The notes under the pieces are model-generated. The model was not told the origin of the DNA. It did not search any database and was given only the letters and a program-made list of their open reading frames with translations. A program made the position numbers and the translations under genes. Source: an uncultured Pantoea sp. (GTDB lineage: Bacteria; Pseudomonadota; Gammaproteobacteria; Enterobacterales; Enterobacteriaceae). Taken from it: DNA of 64,000 bases. Shown here one piece after another: positions 51,747-62,843 of the stretch; positions within the stretch are counted from its first letter, which is position 1, and each line of letters opens with the position of its first letter. The stretch lies in assembly GCA_913775175.1 (NCBI GenBank), contig CAJYKU010000013.1, forward strand, positions 17,639 through 81,638, written 5' to 3'.

Positions 51747-51944
51747 ATGTCTGAGGAAATGATTACCGTACCCTGCCCGGGCTGCGGCAAAGATGTCATG
51801 TGGGATGAACTAAGTCCGTGGCGTCCGTTTTGCAGCAAACGCTGCCAGCTGATTGATCTTGGTGAATGGGCTGCTGAGGAAAAGCGTATCCCCAGCAGTG
51901 GCGACCTGACTGATAGTGACGACTGGAGCGAAGAGCAGCACTAA
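51747..51944 (+). CDS. yacG: DNA gyrase inhibitor YacG
   Basis: YacG is a small zinc protein that binds GyrB and inhibits gyrase. The 65-residue product has the four zinc cysteines CPGCGKDV...[15 protein letters not shown] and a disordered acidic C-terminus. It starts 8 bp after zapD with GAGGAAGT upstream. It is convergent with mutT; a short GGGGCA-CGT-TGCCCC hairpin lies between them. Confidence 0.96.
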   Translation: MSEEMITVPCPGCGKDVMWDELSPWRPFCSKRCQLIDLGEWAAEEKRIPSSGDLTDSDDWSEEQH

Positions 51945-51976
51945 TCGTCACGGGGCACGTTGCCCCTCAGCAATTG

Positions 51977-52372
51977 TTACAGCTCGTCAGCGACCAGGCG
52001 TGCGATTAGGGCGTGATTTGCCGCCGGAAATTCATCGGCGACCAAATCACGCTGCGCGACCCAGCGCTGCGGCTGTCCTTCGCGTCCCCATGGCTCGCCC
52101 TGCCACTCCTCCACCAGAAAGAAGTGCAGCGTCACGCGCAGATCGTCGTAGCTGTGGTCGGCCTGGCCAATCGCGGTTGCCGCTGTGACATCAATACCGG
52201 TCTCTTCCATCAGCTCACGCTTTAGCGCCTGCTCAGCACTCTCATCCTGTTCAATTTTCCCGCCAGGAAACTCCCACTTGTTCGCCATATATGAGCTGGC
52301 GGCGCGCTGCGCAAGAAATATCTGACGGCTGGCGTTACGGATAATACCTACTGCAACCTGCAGGTGCTTCAT
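51977..52372 (-). CDS. mutT: 8-oxo-dGTP diphosphatase MutT
   Basis: MutT hydrolyses 8-oxo-dGTP and so prevents A:T to C:G transversions. The 131-residue protein has a complete Nudix box GGKIEQDESAEQALKRELMEETGI. The N-terminal MKHLQVAVGIIRNASRQIFLAQR and the WEFPGGK turn are typical. It lies downstream of secA but separated by a strong terminator, so it should have its own promoter in the 52373-52465 spacer. Length is close to E. coli (129). Confidence 0.97.
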   Translation of the reverse strand: MKHLQVAVGIIRNASRQIFLAQRAASSYMANKWEFPGGKIEQDESAEQALKRELMEETGIDVTAATAIGQADHSYDDLRVTLHFFLVEEWQGEPWGREGQPQRWVAQRDLVADEFPAANHALIARLVADEL

Positions 52373-52465
52373 AAACTCAATTCCGCTTTATTATGTAAGA
52401 GCGCAAAGTGTAAAACAGACCACAGCAGATGTTAATGATTCACTGCTGTGACGCATTGCCGGAAT

Positions 52466-52493
52466 AAAAAAAGGAGCCCGCAGGCTCCTTTTT
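52466..52493 (-). terminator. Intrinsic terminator of secA
   Basis: AAAAAGGAGCC-CGCA-GGCTCCTTTTT forms a perfect stem. On the secA strand it is followed by a T-run (TTTTTTTATTCC). It lies 4 bp after the secA stop codon. Confidence 0.93.
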
Positions 52494-52497
52494 ACTG

Positions 52498-55203
52498 TCA
52501 GGCCAGACGACCATGACACTGTTTATATTTTTTACCCGATCCGCACGGGCAGGGATCGTTGCGACTGATTTTACGCTCTCCACCCTGAGCAGCCAGCGCT
52601 TTCGCGGCGGCGGTATCATCATCCACGTGGCTCAGTTGCTGCTGCTGTGCCAGACGCTCAGCCTCTTCACGACGCTGCTGCTCCATCGCTTCAACCTCTT
52701 CCGGCATCCGCACCTGAACCTTGCTCAGCGTACTGATCACTTCATACTTCAGGGATTCCAGCATCGCTGCAAACATGGCAAAAGATTCGCGCTTGTACTC
52801 CTGCTTAGGATCTTTCTGCGCATAACCGCGCAGATGAATCCCCTGGCGCAGATAATCCATCGCCGCCAGATGCTCTTTCCACAGGGAGTCAAGCGTCTGG
52901 AGCATGACGCCTTTTTCAAAGTTACGCATCATCTCAGCGCCTACAACGTCCTGTTTCGCAGCATAGCTATCGCGGGCATGAGTCATAATGCGTTCGCGCA
53001 GCGTCTCTTCGTGCAGATCCGGCTCTTTATCCAGCCATTCAGCAATTGGCAGATCGAGGTCAAAATCATTACGCAGGCGCTCTTCCAGACCCGGAACATC
53101 CCACATCTCTTCCAGTGACTGCGGCGGAATATAGCTGTCGATAGTGGCTTTAAACACATCTTCACGGATGCTGTTAATGGTGTCGGAAACATCAGAGACA
53201 TCCAGTAGCTCATTACGCTGGCTGTAGATCGCACGGCGCTGATCGTTTGCCACATCGTCATATTCCAGCAGCTGCTTACGAATATCGAAGTTGCGGCTTT
53301 CTACTTTACGCTGAGCGTTTGCAATTGCTTTAGTCACCCACGGGTGCTCAATTGCCTCACCAGGCTTCATCCCCAGTTTACGCATCATATTAGAGACACG
53401 GTCGGAAGCAAAAATACGCATCAGCGCATCTTCCATAGAGAGATAGAAGCGGGATGAACCTGCATCACCCTGACGACCTGCACGGCCGCGCAGCTGATTA
53501 TCAATACGACGTGATTCATGGCGCTCAGTACCGATAATATGCAGACCGCCTGCTGCCAGCACCGCATCGTGACGCTGTTTCCACGCCTCTTTAATCGCCT
53601 GCACCTGCTCATCTGCAGGCGCCTCAAGCGCTGCAACTTCGGCCTGCCAGCTGCCCCCCAGCACGATGTCAGTACCACGACCCGCCATGTTGGTGGCGAT
53701 GGTCACGGCTCCTGGCTGACCCGCCTGCGCAACAATATCTGCTTCGCTGGCGTGGAACTTGGCGTTCAGCACGCTGTGCTTAATACCAGCACGTGTCAGC
53801 TCAGTTGAGACAACTTCCGATTTCTCGATTGAGATAGTACCGACCAGCACCGGCTGTCCTTTGGCAGTACAGGCCCGGATATCTTCGATAATGGCATCGA
53901 TTTTCTCTTTTTCTGTCATATAGACCAGATCGGCCATATCTTTACGCACCATCGGGCGGTTGGTCGGAACCACAATGGTGTCAAGTTTATAGATAGAGCT
54001 GAATTCAAACGCTTCAGTATCAGCAGTACCGGTCATCCCGGCCAGCTTCTCATAGAGGCGGAAATAGTTCTGGAAGGTAATCGAGGCCAGCGTCTGATTC
54101 TCATTCTGAATTTCCGCACCCTCTTTGGCTTCAATTGCCTGGTGCAGGCCATCAGACCAGCGGCGACCCTGCATGGTACGTCCGGTGTGTTCATCAACGA
54201 TGATGACCTCACCCTCTTTGACAATATAGTCCACATCACGCGTAAACAGCGCATGGGCACGCAGCGCCGCAGTAACGTGATGCATCAGCATAATATTGGT
54301 TGGTGAATAGAGTGACTCACCCTCTTCCATAATGCCCTGGCTGACCAGCAGCTCTTCAACCTTGACCAGGCCGCGCTCAGTCATATGAGCCTGACGCGCT
54401 TTCTCATCAACCCAGAAGTCGCCTTCGCCCTGGAAGTTATCCGAATCCTCTTTCTCCTGACGAACCAGGTGCGGGATGATTTTGTTTACTTTGATATAGA
54501 GATCAGAGCTATCTTCCGCCGGGCCGGAGATGATCAGCGGCGTACGCGCCTCATCAATCAGAATGGAGTCCACCTCATCGACCAGCGCATAGTGCAGCTT
54601 ACGCTGTACACGCTCTTCCGGGCTAAACGCCATATTGTCACGCAGGTAGTCAAACCCATATTCGTTGTTTGTACCGTAGGTGATATCGGCCGCATAGGCT
54701 TCGCGCTTGGCAACCGCTGGCATACCCGGCAGGTTAATCCCGATGCTCAGACCAAGAAATTCAAACAGGGCACGGTTATTTTCCGCATCACGCTGTGCCA
54801 GATAGTCGTTGACGGTAACGACATGCACACCTTTACCGCTCAGAGCATTCAGATAGGCTGGCAGCGTAGCGGTCAGCGTTTTACCTTCACCGGTACGCAT
54901 CTCTGCGATGCAGCGTTCGTTCAGCACCATGCCGCCGATAAGCTGTACATCAAAGTGGCGCATGCCAAATACGCGCTTACTCGCTTCACGTACCGTGGCA
55001 AAGGCTTCCGGTAGCAGGCTCTCCAGCGCTTCGCCCTTCTCCAGGCGCGCACGAAACTCGTTGGTTTTCGCTTTTAGCTCGTCGTCAGAGAGTTTGACGA
55101 ACTCAGGTTCCATTTTATTAATTGCATCAACAGCTTTGCGCATACGGCGCAGAGTACGATCGTTGCTGCTGCCGAATACTTTCGTTAACATTTTGATAAA
55201 CAT
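52498..55203 (-). CDS. secA: Preprotein translocase ATPase SecA
   Basis: SecA drives proteins through SecYEG. The 901-residue protein equals the E. coli length. Motifs: Walker [27 protein letters not shown] (motif II), the preprotein cross-linking domain, [25 protein letters not shown], and the C-terminal zinc tail [20 protein letters not shown]. The track start is TTG at 55209; ATG 55203 ([15 protein letters not shown]) aligns with the E. coli start. It lies 72 bp downstream of secM, whose arrest is expected to open the secA ribosome site. Confidence 0.98.
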   Translation of the reverse strand: MFIKMLTKVFGSSNDRTLRRMRKAVDAINKMEPEFVKLSDDELKAKTNEFRARLEKGEALESLLPEAFATVREASKRVFGMRHFDVQLIGGMVLNERCIAEMRTGEGKTLTATLPAYLNALSGKGVHVVTVNDYLAQRDAENNRALFEFLGLSIGINLPGMPAVAKREAYAADITYGTNNEYGFDYLRDNMAFSPEERVQRKLHYALVDEVDSILIDEARTPLIISGPAEDSSDLYIKVNKIIPHLVRQEKEDSDNFQGEGDFWVDEKARQAHMTERGLVKVEELLVSQGIMEEGESLYSPTNIMLMHHVTAALRAHALFTRDVDYIVKEGEVIIVDEHTGRTMQGRRWSDGLHQAIEAKEGAEIQNENQTLASITFQNYFRLYEKLAGMTGTADTEAFEFSSIYKLDTIVVPTNRPMVRKDMADLVYMTEKEKIDAIIEDIRACTAKGQPVLVGTISIEKSEVVSTELTRAGIKHSVLNAKFHASEADIVAQAGQPGAVTIATNMAGRGTDIVLGGSWQAEVAALEAPADEQVQAIKEAWKQRHDAVLAAGGLHIIGTERHESRRIDNQLRGRAGRQGDAGSSRFYLSMEDALMRIFASDRVSNMMRKLGMKPGEAIEHPWVTKAIANAQRKVESRNFDIRKQLLEYDDVANDQRRAIYSQRNELLDVSDVSDTINSIREDVFKATIDSYIPPQSLEEMWDVPGLEERLRNDFDLDLPIAEWLDKEPDLHEETLRERIMTHARDSYAAKQDVVGAEMMRNFEKGVMLQTLDSLWKEHLAAMDYLRQGIHLRGYAQKDPKQEYKRESFAMFAAMLESLKYEVISTLSKVQVRMPEEVEAMEQQRREEAERLAQQQQLSHVDDDTAAAKALAAQGGERKISRNDPCPCGSGKKYKQCHGRLA

Positions 55204-55275
55204 GATCAATTATTCTCTTTTCAGCCGCATTGTGGCGGCCTGCTAAATCTGTAAAAGGGTAAGAAAACGATATAA

Positions 55276-55776
55276 TCAGGCCACGAAAGGTCCGGCGCGA
55301 ATGCTATCAATTGCAGCCTGCCAGTCGGCAACTGCTGGGGTAGATGGCGGGGAATAAGCAGCCAGCGACTGCGGCAGATGAGTCAGCTGCGGCTGTATCT
55401 GCGATGTCAACAGCGCCTGGAGTGAGTCAATCAGCGCCAGCTTCTGCACCGCAAGCGGCAATGCAGTTTCTGCTTCTGTTTCAGTAACCGGCGACAAGCT
55501 GAATGAGAGATGGCGAATAACGGTGCGAATAGCGTGCTGATGCCAGTAATCGACATTCACCCCGGAACGCCGTGCGCTCTCCTGCAGCCGGATCAGATGA
55601 TCAAAGTGGACAACATTGCCGGTAAACAGGCTGCTGACAGGTGAGTCGTTTGCTGATGGCTCTGAACTTTGCGCGCAGGCAGGCATGCCGAGACTGGCCG
55701 CCACCATTCCCAGCAGGAGATGAGGCCAGAAATAGCGTCTGCCTAATTGTCGCCAGCGCGAAAAAATCCCGATCAC
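55276..55776 (-). CDS. secM: SecA translation regulator SecM (secretion monitor)
   Basis: SecM is exported and stalls its own ribosome near the C-terminus; relief by pulling at SecYEG controls secA. The 166 residues start MIGIFSRWRQLGRRYFWPHLLLGMVAASLG, very close to the long E. coli signal sequence, and contain VDYWHQHAIRTVIRHLSFSLSP. The C-terminal arrest region reads VADWQAAIDSIRAGPFVA. Trp152, Arg160, Gly162 and Pro163 keep the spacing of the E. coli motif, but Phe150, Ile156 and Gly161 of E. coli are replaced. It is upstream of secA on the same strand. Confidence 0.95.
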   Translation of the reverse strand: MIGIFSRWRQLGRRYFWPHLLLGMVAASLGMPACAQSSEPSANDSPVSSLFTGNVVHFDHLIRLQESARRSGVNVDYWHQHAIRTVIRHLSFSLSPVTETEAETALPLAVQKLALIDSLQALLTSQIQPQLTHLPQSLAAYSPPSTPAVADWQAAIDSIRAGPFVA

Positions 55777-55979
55777 AACCCGCCCACAATCTTATCCAAG
55801 AGTCACCACTAAGGCTGGTAGAGTGCCAGCTTCTGTATGTGCGCCTGATAATAGCACTTATATACGGCTTCTACAGCAGAGATCGAGCAGCGCGCGGCTG
55901 ATTTCACGCTTTTGCACAGCGATTCAGCAGGTATCAGATAGGATTGCGAGAAAGATCGCAGAAGAAAAGCAGACAATAA
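55777..55979. other. secM upstream region
   Basis: About 200 bp between the lpxC terminator and the secM start. It must contain the secM-secA promoter. I see no other gene. Confidence 0.6.
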
Positions 55980-56030
55980 AAAACGGCAGATACCGCTGAC
56001 CGGAGAGAGTGTCAGAGTATCTGCCGTTTT
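55980..56030 (-). terminator. Nested hairpin terminator of lpxC
   Basis: The 14-bp perfect outer stem AAAACGGCAGATAC / GTATCTGCCGTTTT encloses a second short stem CTGAC / GTCAG. On the lpxC strand a run of Ts follows. It lies 11 bp beyond the lpxC stop. Confidence 0.85.
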
Positions 56031-56041
56031 ACTGACAGCAG

Positions 56042-56959
56042 TTACGCCAGTACTAAATTAGGGGCTTTAAACGCCAGTGGCAGTTCAGCTTCATCTTCGA
56101 AGGTCGCCCATTCCCAGGCTTCCTGCTTCGCCAGAACCGCCTGCAGCAATTTGTTATTCAGCGCGTGGCCCGATTTGTACGCCGAGAATGCGCCAATCAC
56201 GTTGTGGCCACACATAAACAGATCGCCGATAGCGTCCAGCATTTTGTGCCGAACAAACTCATCTTCAAAGCGCAGACCATCTTCGTTCAGTACGCGGAAA
56301 TCGTCGAGACCGATCGCGCAATCTAAACTACCGCCCAGGCACAGGCCTTTAGACTGCAGATACTCGATTTCGCGCATAAAGCCAAAGGTACGCGCACGAC
56401 TGATCTGGCGTACAAACGCCTCAGCCGAGAAGTTGAGCTGGTAACGCTGCGAGCTTGAATCAATAGCCGGATGTTTGAAATCGATAGTGAAGTCGAGAGA
56501 GAAACCGTTGTAAGGTTTGATCTCAGCCCACTTGTCACCATCTTCGACCCGTACCGCCTGCTTAACCCGCACAAATTTTTTCGCGCAGTTCAGCTCTTCA
56601 ACGCCTGCATCCATCAGCAGATAGATAAAAGGCGCGGCGCTGCCATCCATAATTGGAATTTCTGGCGCATCGACTTCCACAATAATGTTATCGATACCCA
56701 GACCAGCCAGCGCGGCGTTCAGGTGTTCAACGGTTGAAATACGTACGCCTTCATCATTCACCAGGCAGGTACTCAGCATGGTGTCGCGCACATATTTTGC
56801 ATCAGCCGGGAAATCAACCGGTGGATTCAAGTCAGTGCGACGATAGATGACCCCGGTGTTAGCCGACGCAGGGCGTAAGGTCAGTGTGACTTTCTTGCCG
56901 GTATGTAAACCGACACCAGTCGCCTGAACAATACGTTTTAATGTCCTTTGTTTGATCAT
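56042..56959 (-). CDS. lpxC: UDP-3-O-acyl-N-acetylglucosamine deacetylase
   Basis: LpxC catalyses the committed, zinc-dependent step of lipid A synthesis. The start at 56959 ([26 protein letters not shown]) gives 305 residues, the E. coli length; the track adds five residues. The zinc ligands are in [17 protein letters not shown] (His79 region) and HKMLDAIGD (His, Asp), with the general acid His in the later [19 protein letters not shown] block. The C-terminal tail (about 20 residues, ending FKAPNLVLA) is hydrophobic, as needed for FtsH degradation. It is the last gene of the division cluster. Confidence 0.98.
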   Translation of the reverse strand: MIKQRTLKRIVQATGVGLHTGKKVTLTLRPASANTGVIYRRTDLNPPVDFPADAKYVRDTMLSTCLVNDEGVRISTVEHLNAALAGLGIDNIIVEVDAPEIPIMDGSAAPFIYLLMDAGVEELNCAKKFVRVKQAVRVEDGDKWAEIKPYNGFSLDFTIDFKHPAIDSSSQRYQLNFSAEAFVRQISRARTFGFMREIEYLQSKGLCLGGSLDCAIGLDDFRVLNEDGLRFEDEFVRHKMLDAIGDLFMCGHNVIGAFSAYKSGHALNNKLLQAVLAKQEAWEWATFEDEAELPLAFKAPNLVLA

Positions 56960-57060
56960 CGCATTATCTCGCAATATTACCCATCCGACCGCTAGTATAA
57001 ATTACCAGCGGGCGAAGACTTTAGCACAAAAAGCGGAAATTCCCAATTATCGGGTTATTC

Positions 57061-58215
57061 TTAATCCGCCTGTTTACGCAGGAAAGCCGGGATGTCCAGA
57101 TAATCTGGCTCTTTACCGGATGCAGCGGGCTGTTCATTCACCACTTTAGCCGCAGGTTTCTGCTCCTGAGGCAGCGGTGCCATCCCATGCTGCTGGTAAC
57201 GATGATCCATAACCGGTTGTGCAGCAGGTTTGTTGGTCACCAGCGTAATCTCAGGACGCTTATCCATACCGATACCGGTAGCCACCACGGTGACGCGCAG
57301 CTCATCGTTCATCTCTGGATCCAGAGAGGTACCAATAACCACGGTCGCATTGTCAGAAGCAAATGCGCGGATGGTATTACCCACGGTCTCAAACTCATCC
57401 AGACGCAGATCGAAGCCAGCGGTGATGTTCACCAGCACGCCGCGCGCGCCAGAGAGATCGATATCTTCCAGCAGTGGGCTGGAGATAGCCATTTCTGCCG
57501 CTTCTTCTGCGCGATCTTCGCCACATGCCACGCCAGAACCCATCATGGCGTAACCCATCTCTGACATCACAGTACGCACGTCAGCGAAGTCAACGTTCAT
57601 CAGACCCGGACGGGTGATCAGCTCGGCGATGCCCTGTACCGCGCCTTTCAGCACATCATTCGCTGCACCAAACGCATCCAGCAGCGAGATGCCGCGGCCC
57701 AGCACTTTCAGCAGCTTGTCATTTGGGATCGTGATCAGGGAGTCAACGTGCTTGGATAACTCAGCGATACCCTGTTCAGCAAACGCCATACGCTTTTTAC
57801 CTTCAAAATTGAAGGGCTTGGTCACAACAGCAACCGTCAGGATACCGAGATCTTTTGCAACTTCTGCTACTACCGGCGCAGCACCTGTACCGGTACCGCC
57901 GCCCATACCTGCAGCGATAAACACCATGTCTGCCCCATCCAGCGCAGAACGCAGTGCTTCGCGATCTTCCTCTGCTGAGGTACGACCCACTTCCGGGTTA
58001 GCCCCGGCACCAAGACCTTTGGTAATATTGGTCCCGATCTGGATCGTCTGGCCAACCGCTGTTTTACGCAACGCCTGCGCGTCGGTATTCACAGCAAAGA
58101 ATTCCACACCTTCGATACGCTCGCGCACCATGTGCTCTACGGCGTTGCCACCGCCACCGCCGACGCCGATGACTTTAATCACCGCGTCATTGGTTAATTC
58201 CATAGGTTCAAACAT
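57061..58215 (-). CDS. ftsZ: Cell division protein FtsZ
   Basis: FtsZ is the tubulin-like GTPase that forms the division ring. The 384-residue protein has the tubulin signature [11 protein letters not shown], the nucleotide loops [14 protein letters not shown] and NTDAQAL, and the T7 catalytic loop region [13 protein letters not shown] variable linker with Gln and Pro precedes the conserved C-terminal peptide [14 protein letters not shown], which binds FtsA, ZipA, ZapD and SlmA. It is 72 bp downstream of ftsA and 101 bp upstream of lpxC. Confidence 0.99.
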   Translation of the reverse strand: MFEPMELTNDAVIKVIGVGGGGGNAVEHMVRERIEGVEFFAVNTDAQALRKTAVGQTIQIGTNITKGLGAGANPEVGRTSAEEDREALRSALDGADMVFIAAGMGGGTGTGAAPVVAEVAKDLGILTVAVVTKPFNFEGKKRMAFAEQGIAELSKHVDSLITIPNDKLLKVLGRGISLLDAFGAANDVLKGAVQGIAELITRPGLMNVDFADVRTVMSEMGYAMMGSGVACGEDRAEEAAEMAISSPLLEDIDLSGARGVLVNITAGFDLRLDEFETVGNTIRAFASDNATVVIGTSLDPEMNDELRVTVVATGIGMDKRPEITLVTNKPAAQPVMDHRYQQHGMAPLPQEQKPAAKVVNEQPAASGKEPDYLDIPAFLRKQAD

Positions 58216-58287
58216 GATTTCTCTCCGTTATGTGCCTGTTCGCCTGGAGATCATAAACATTGCCAGCATGATCTCCTTTTATCAAAA

Positions 58288-59544
58288 TTAAAACTCTTTT
58301 TTCAGCCAGCTATTGATGCGTTTAAACCAATTGCCCACTGATGCTCTTTTTTCTGTTTCGGCATCACCATTCAGGTGAGACTCTTTACCATAATGCAGCA
58401 GACCTACCGCCGTGGAGTAGTAAGGCTCCTGCGCATAATCAGTCAGGCCGGTAATATTTAATGGCTGCCCGATACGCACCTGCGTATGGAATACGCGTTG
58501 TGCGCACGCAGCCAGACCTTCAATCTGCGCCGCGCCGCCGGTTAATACAATACCTGCGGCCAGATGATGTTTCACGCCCTGCTGACGCAGCTGCTCCTGA
58601 AGCTGCAGAATCTCGTCATTTACCAGATTCAGCAGTTCGGTATAGCGCGGTTCAATAACCTCAGCCAGTGTCTGGCGCTGCAGACTCCGCGGCGGTCGTC
58701 CGCCTACGCTGGGGACTTCAACATTCTCATCTTTGCCAACAATCGAGCCCAGTGCGCAACCATGCCGCACTTTGATCGCTTCTGCATCTGTAGGCGGCGT
58801 GCCAAAAGCATAGGCAATATCGCTGGTTACCACATTCCCGGCATAGGGAATGACTTTGGTGTGACGCAGTGCGCCGCCAGTGTAGACTGCGATATCCATT
58901 GTACCGCCACCGATATCGACAACACAGACGCCCAGCTCACGTTCATCTTCTGTCAATACAGAAAAACTGGATGCCAGCCCGGCAAAAATCAGTTGGTCAA
59001 CTTTGAGGCCGCAACGTTCAACTGCCTTGACGATATTTTTCGCCATATCGTTGTGACAGGTGATTAAATGTACTTTTGCCTGCATACGCACCCCGGAGAG
59101 TCCTACCGGGTTTTTGATCCCTTCCTGGTAATCAATCGCATACTCCTGCGGAATAACATGCAGAATACGATGTTCATCACGTACGCGTACTGATTTAGCC
59201 GTATGCACGACATTCTCTACATCATCCTGAGTCACTTCCTCTTCGGAAATCGGAACCATCCCGATTTCGTTCTGACAGCTGATGTGTTTTCCCGATAATG
59301 CGAGGTAAACCGACGAAATCTGGCAATCCGCCATCAATTCCGCCTGATCGATGGCGCGCTGTACACACTTCACCACCGACTCAAGATCGTTTACGCCACC
59401 TTTATCCATACCCCGGGATGGGCAGCTGCCCACACCGATAATATTGACCATGCCATCGGGCAGAATTTCTCCAACCAGAGCGGCAACCTTTGCGGTGCCA
59501 ATTTCAAGTCCTACTACCAGTTTTCTGTCCGTTGCCTTGATCAT
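58288..59544 (-). CDS. ftsA: Cell division protein FtsA
   Basis: FtsA is an actin-like protein that tethers FtsZ to the membrane. The 418 residues include the phosphate-binding [15 protein letters not shown], the 1C subdomain, [20 protein letters not shown] (phosphate 2), and [12 protein letters not shown] (adenosine motif). The C-terminal amphipathic helix [16 protein letters not shown] is intact. Its start overlaps the ftsQ stop by 4 bases (ATGA). Confidence 0.98.
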   Translation of the reverse strand: MIKATDRKLVVGLEIGTAKVAALVGEILPDGMVNIIGVGSCPSRGMDKGGVNDLESVVKCVQRAIDQAELMADCQISSVYLALSGKHISCQNEIGMVPISEEEVTQDDVENVVHTAKSVRVRDEHRILHVIPQEYAIDYQEGIKNPVGLSGVRMQAKVHLITCHNDMAKNIVKAVERCGLKVDQLIFAGLASSFSVLTEDERELGVCVVDIGGGTMDIAVYTGGALRHTKVIPYAGNVVTSDIAYAFGTPPTDAEAIKVRHGCALGSIVGKDENVEVPSVGGRPPRSLQRQTLAEVIEPRYTELLNLVNDEILQLQEQLRQQGVKHHLAAGIVLTGGAAQIEGLAACAQRVFHTQVRIGQPLNITGLTDYAQEPYYSTAVGLLHYGKESHLNGDAETEKRASVGNWFKRINSWLKKEF

Positions 59545-60380
59545 TGTGGTTTAGCCTGTGCCTGATTCTGTTGCTGATTACTGTCCTGTAGCTCGATCGG
59601 TAGCGGAGCCCAGCCCACTGCTGCGCCAGAGTCGTAGCGTAGATCAACATAATCAACGCGTTTGCTTTCGTTCTGGCCCTGCAACTGCAACTCCGGATAG
59701 AGCTCAATAAAACGGTTCAGACGCTTCATGATATCACTGCGCCCCAGCTCAATACGGATATCTTCGCTGGTGACCAGTTGCCATGAGCGACGCGCCGTCA
59801 TTGACGCGACCTTCAGAGTAAACTTGCTGGCCTGTAATACATCCCGAAAAGAGTGATAGCCAGCCAGCACCTCTTTTTCGCTGCCTTCAGGCCCGTAGAG
59901 CATCGGCAGCGTCTCTTTGCCCATATGACTGGCCGGTACGCTGAAAGAAACACCATCAGCATCAACCATATGTGAGTCGTTCCAGCGTGCTACCGGAACA
60001 TATTCCACCAGGTTTATCTTCAGCTCATCAGGCCACTGCTTGCGCACACTGACCTGTTTAATCCACGGCAGACGTTCAATCTGCTGCTGGATGATATCGA
60101 CATCCTGCGACATAAAGGTGCCAGGTGCGCCCAGCGATAAAATCGCCTGGCGAATATCATCGTGCGTGGTGTAGTGCGTTTGTCCTGTCACTACCAGCTT
60201 CGACAGTGGTAAACGTGAGGCGTCGTTCATCCACTTCAGCACCACCATACCACCCGCTATCATAGTGCCCAGCACCAGCAGCAGAAACATGATGCCAAAC
60301 AGGCGTGCTCCATTACTGCGTCCGGTACGGGCCCGCTCCTGAGGTTCGCGATTGCGTACGCGTAGCGCTGCCTGAGACAT
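59541..60380 (-). CDS. ftsQ: Cell division protein FtsQ
   Basis: FtsQ is a bitopic inner-membrane protein that links early and late divisome members with FtsB and FtsL. The start at 60380 ([18 protein letters not shown]) matches E. coli; the track's 11 extra residues lie in ddlB. One membrane helix ([22 protein letters not shown], near residues 28-49) precedes the POTRA domain ([28 protein letters not shown]) and the beta domain ending [11 protein letters not shown]. The 279 residues end with a Gln-rich tail like E. coli. Confidence 0.96.
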   Translation of the reverse strand: MSQAALRVRNREPQERARTGRSNGARLFGIMFLLLVLGTMIAGGMVVLKWMNDASRLPLSKLVVTGQTHYTTHDDIRQAILSLGAPGTFMSQDVDIIQQQIERLPWIKQVSVRKQWPDELKINLVEYVPVARWNDSHMVDADGVSFSVPASHMGKETLPMLYGPEGSEKEVLAGYHSFRDVLQASKFTLKVASMTARRSWQLVTSEDIRIELGRSDIMKRLNRFIELYPELQLQGQNESKRVDYVDLRYDSGAAVGWAPLPIELQDSNQQQNQAQAKPQ

Positions 60381-60381
60381 A

Positions 60382-61302
60382 TCAGTCAGCCAGCGCCAGA
60401 ATACGCGTAACAAGCTGCGGGAAACTATATCCCGCCTGCCGCGCTGCCATCGGTACCAGGCTGTGGCTGGTCATGCCTGGTGAGGTATTCACCTCCAGCA
60501 GCTGAAAACGTCCCTCGCTATCCGTCATCACATCCACGCGTCCCCAGCCGCTGCAGCCCAGTGCACGCCACGCCGCCAGCACCAGCGTCTGCAACTCTGC
60601 TTCCCGTTCGGCACTCAAACCACTGGGGCAAAAGTACTGAGTATCCTCAGAAATATATTTTGCTTCATAGTCATAGAAGAGACTGGTGGCTTTAATCTTA
60701 ATGGATGGCAGAATTTCTTCACCGACAATTGCCACGGTATATTCATCACCGCTTAAAAAAGCTTCAATCAGCACATCATTGTCGTGACGAAACGCTTCAT
60801 CCAGCGCGGCCGGCAGGTTATCGGCACTGTCGACGCGACTGATACCAACGCTGCTGCCTTCACAGCTCGGTTTAACAAACAGCGGCAGCCCCAGCGCGTC
60901 AATGGCAGCCATAGCCGATGCATCCAGGCCCTGCTGATATTGCTGGCGTGTCAGCCAGACAAACTTTCCGGATGGCAATCCCCTGCCCTGCCAGAGCAGT
61001 TTGGTACGCAGTTTGTCCATGGTGATAGCAGAAGCCATAACACCGCTGCCGGTATAGGGCAGCTGCAGAAATTCCAGCACGCCCTGCAGGGTTCCATCTT
61101 CGCCACCACGACCATGCAGCGCAATAAAAGCTTTGGTAAATCCCTGCTGCTTTAGTGTCAGTACAGAACTGTCGCGAGTGTCTACGCCATGCGCATCAAC
61201 GCCCATCTCCTGCAAGCCAGCCACTACTGCACTGCCTGACATCAGCGAGACATCGCGCTCCGCAGAGGTGCCGCCCATCAATACGGCAACTTTATCAGCC
61301 AT
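60382..61302 (-). CDS. ddlB: D-alanine--D-alanine ligase B
   Basis: DdlB joins two D-alanines for the peptidoglycan precursor. It is an ATP-grasp enzyme of 306 residues, as in E. coli. Motifs are [49 protein letters not shown] and [20 protein letters not shown]. The track start at 61359 is inside murC; the ATG at 61302 ([13 protein letters not shown]) is used, overlapping the murC stop by 8 bases. ftsQ begins one base after its stop, so ddlB-ftsQ-ftsA are coupled. Confidence 0.97.
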   Translation of the reverse strand: MADKVAVLMGGTSAERDVSLMSGSAVVAGLQEMGVDAHGVDTRDSSVLTLKQQGFTKAFIALHGRGGEDGTLQGVLEFLQLPYTGSGVMASAITMDKLRTKLLWQGRGLPSGKFVWLTRQQYQQGLDASAMAAIDALGLPLFVKPSCEGSSVGISRVDSADNLPAALDEAFRHDNDVLIEAFLSGDEYTVAIVGEEILPSIKIKATSLFYDYEAKYISEDTQYFCPSGLSAEREAELQTLVLAAWRALGCSGWGRVDVMTDSEGRFQLLEVNTSPGMTSHSLVPMAARQAGYSFPQLVTRILALAD

Positions 61303-62770
61303 GACGTTCCTCCCGGGCTGGTGCAGCCTGCAACTGGCTCTCAGCCAGCCGGCGTGCAATTTTTCCTATGTTGCCTGCGCCCTGAACAATCACTAAATCA
61401 TCGCCTGATAGCAGTGGTGCCAGTGCATCCGGTAGCGCATCATGTTCAGCTACCAGGATAGGGTCGACTTTACCGCGATTGCGAATAGCACGGCAAAGAG
61501 AGCGGCTGTCTGCTCCGGGGATAGGTGCTTCACCAGCCGGATAGACCTCCAGCATCAGTAGCACATCGACCTGCGAGAGCACGCTGGCAAAGTCCTCAAA
61601 CAGATCGCGCGTCCGGGTGTAGCGATGCGGCTGAAAAACCATCATTAGCTTTTTATCTGGCCAGCCAGCGCGAGCAGCTTTGATCGTGACATCAACTTCT
61701 GTCGGGTGGTGTCCATAATCATCCACCAGCATGGCACTGCCTGGTTTGCCATTTATCGCTGCAGTATCAAATTCGCCCAGCACATCAAACCGACGACCCG
61801 TGCCCTGGAAACTCTCCAGCGCAGCAAGAATGGCATCGTCAGCAATTCCCTCTTCAGTGGCAACAGCGACCGCAGCAGCTGCGTTTAACGCATTATGGCG
61901 GCCAGGTGCGTTCAGCGTCACATGAAGCAGGGGCTTGTCGTGTCGGATCAGGGTGAAATGTCCCTGCGCACCGCGCTGTTCGTAATTCTCCACCCGTACA
62001 TCAGCATCGTCACTGAAGCCATATGTGGTGATCTGCCGGCCTACACGTGGGATCAGTTCGCGGATCACTGCATCATCAACACAGAGCACTGCGCGACCGT
62101 AAAACGGCAGGTTGTGCAAAAAGTTGATAAAGGTCTGTTTCAGGTTTTCAAAATCACCCTGATAGGTATCCATGTGATCCGCTTCAATATTGGTCACAAT
62201 CGCTACCATGGGCTGCAAATGCAGAAACGAGGCGTCGCTCTCATCAGCCTCAGCAATCAGATAGCGGCTGCTGCCAAGCCGGGCATGTGTGCCCGCGGCT
62301 TTAACCAGGCCACCATTGACAAACGTCGGGTCCATCCCGCCCTCAGCATAGATACTGGTGACCATCGCCGTGGTCGTGGTTTTGCCATGCGTACCGGCAA
62401 TGGCAATACCGTGACGAAAGCGCATCAGCTCCGCCAGCATCTCTGCACGACGGATCACCGGGATACGCTGTTCGCGAGCCGCCACCAGCTCCGGGTTATC
62501 CTGTGCCACAGCGGTAGAGACCACCACTACGCTTGCATCAGTGACATTTTCCGGGCGATGGTTAAAATAGATAGTTGCTCCCAGCGATGCCAGATGTTGA
62601 GTCACCGCATTCGGTGCCAGATCGGAACCGCTGATGTGATAGCCTTCATTCGCCAACACTTCGGCAATACCGCCCATGCCGGCACCACCGATGCCAACAA
62701 AGTGGATGTGCCGGACGCGTCGCATCTCGGGCACAATAGAACGCAGTTTTGCCAGTTGTTGTGTATTCAT
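61295..62770 (-). CDS. murC: UDP-N-acetylmuramate--L-alanine ligase
   Basis: MurC adds L-alanine to UDP-MurNAc, the first peptide-stem step. The 491-residue product has the Mur ligase motifs: [17 protein letters not shown], the ATP P-loop [33 protein letters not shown] and the C-terminal [10 protein letters not shown]. It is followed by ddlB (8-base overlap) and preceded by murG after a 73-bp gap. The order murG-murC-ddlB-ftsQ-ftsA-ftsZ is that of the dcw cluster. Confidence 0.98.
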   Translation of the reverse strand: MNTQQLAKLRSIVPEMRRVRHIHFVGIGGAGMGGIAEVLANEGYHISGSDLAPNAVTQHLASLGATIYFNHRPENVTDASVVVVSTAVAQDNPELVAAREQRIPVIRRAEMLAELMRFRHGIAIAGTHGKTTTTAMVTSIYAEGGMDPTFVNGGLVKAAGTHARLGSSRYLIAEADESDASFLHLQPMVAIVTNIEADHMDTYQGDFENLKQTFINFLHNLPFYGRAVLCVDDAVIRELIPRVGRQITTYGFSDDADVRVENYEQRGAQGHFTLIRHDKPLLHVTLNAPGRHNALNAAAAVAVATEEGIADDAILAALESFQGTGRRFDVLGEFDTAAINGKPGSAMLVDDYGHHPTEVDVTIKAARAGWPDKKLMMVFQPHRYTRTRDLFEDFASVLSQVDVLLMLEVYPAGEAPIPGADSRSLCRAIRNRGKVDPILVAEHDALPDALAPLLSGDDLVIVQGAGNIGKIARRLAESQLQAAPAREERHG

Positions 62771-62843
62771 CGCTTTCTGTTACCTGTTTTCCTGTTCGCA
62801 TCCGTTGATAACGGATGCAGGCCCACTCATCTGGCCTGAAAAG

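Noticed and set aside
57614-58291. 225-codon plus-strand ORF opposite ftsZ
   Set aside because: Ser/Pro-rich antisense reading of a strongly conserved gene; no start signal and no recognisable domain.
61895-62839. 314-codon plus-strand ORF opposite murC
   Set aside because: Composition is unlike a real protein and murC on the other strand is complete with all Mur ligase motifs; this is a shadow.
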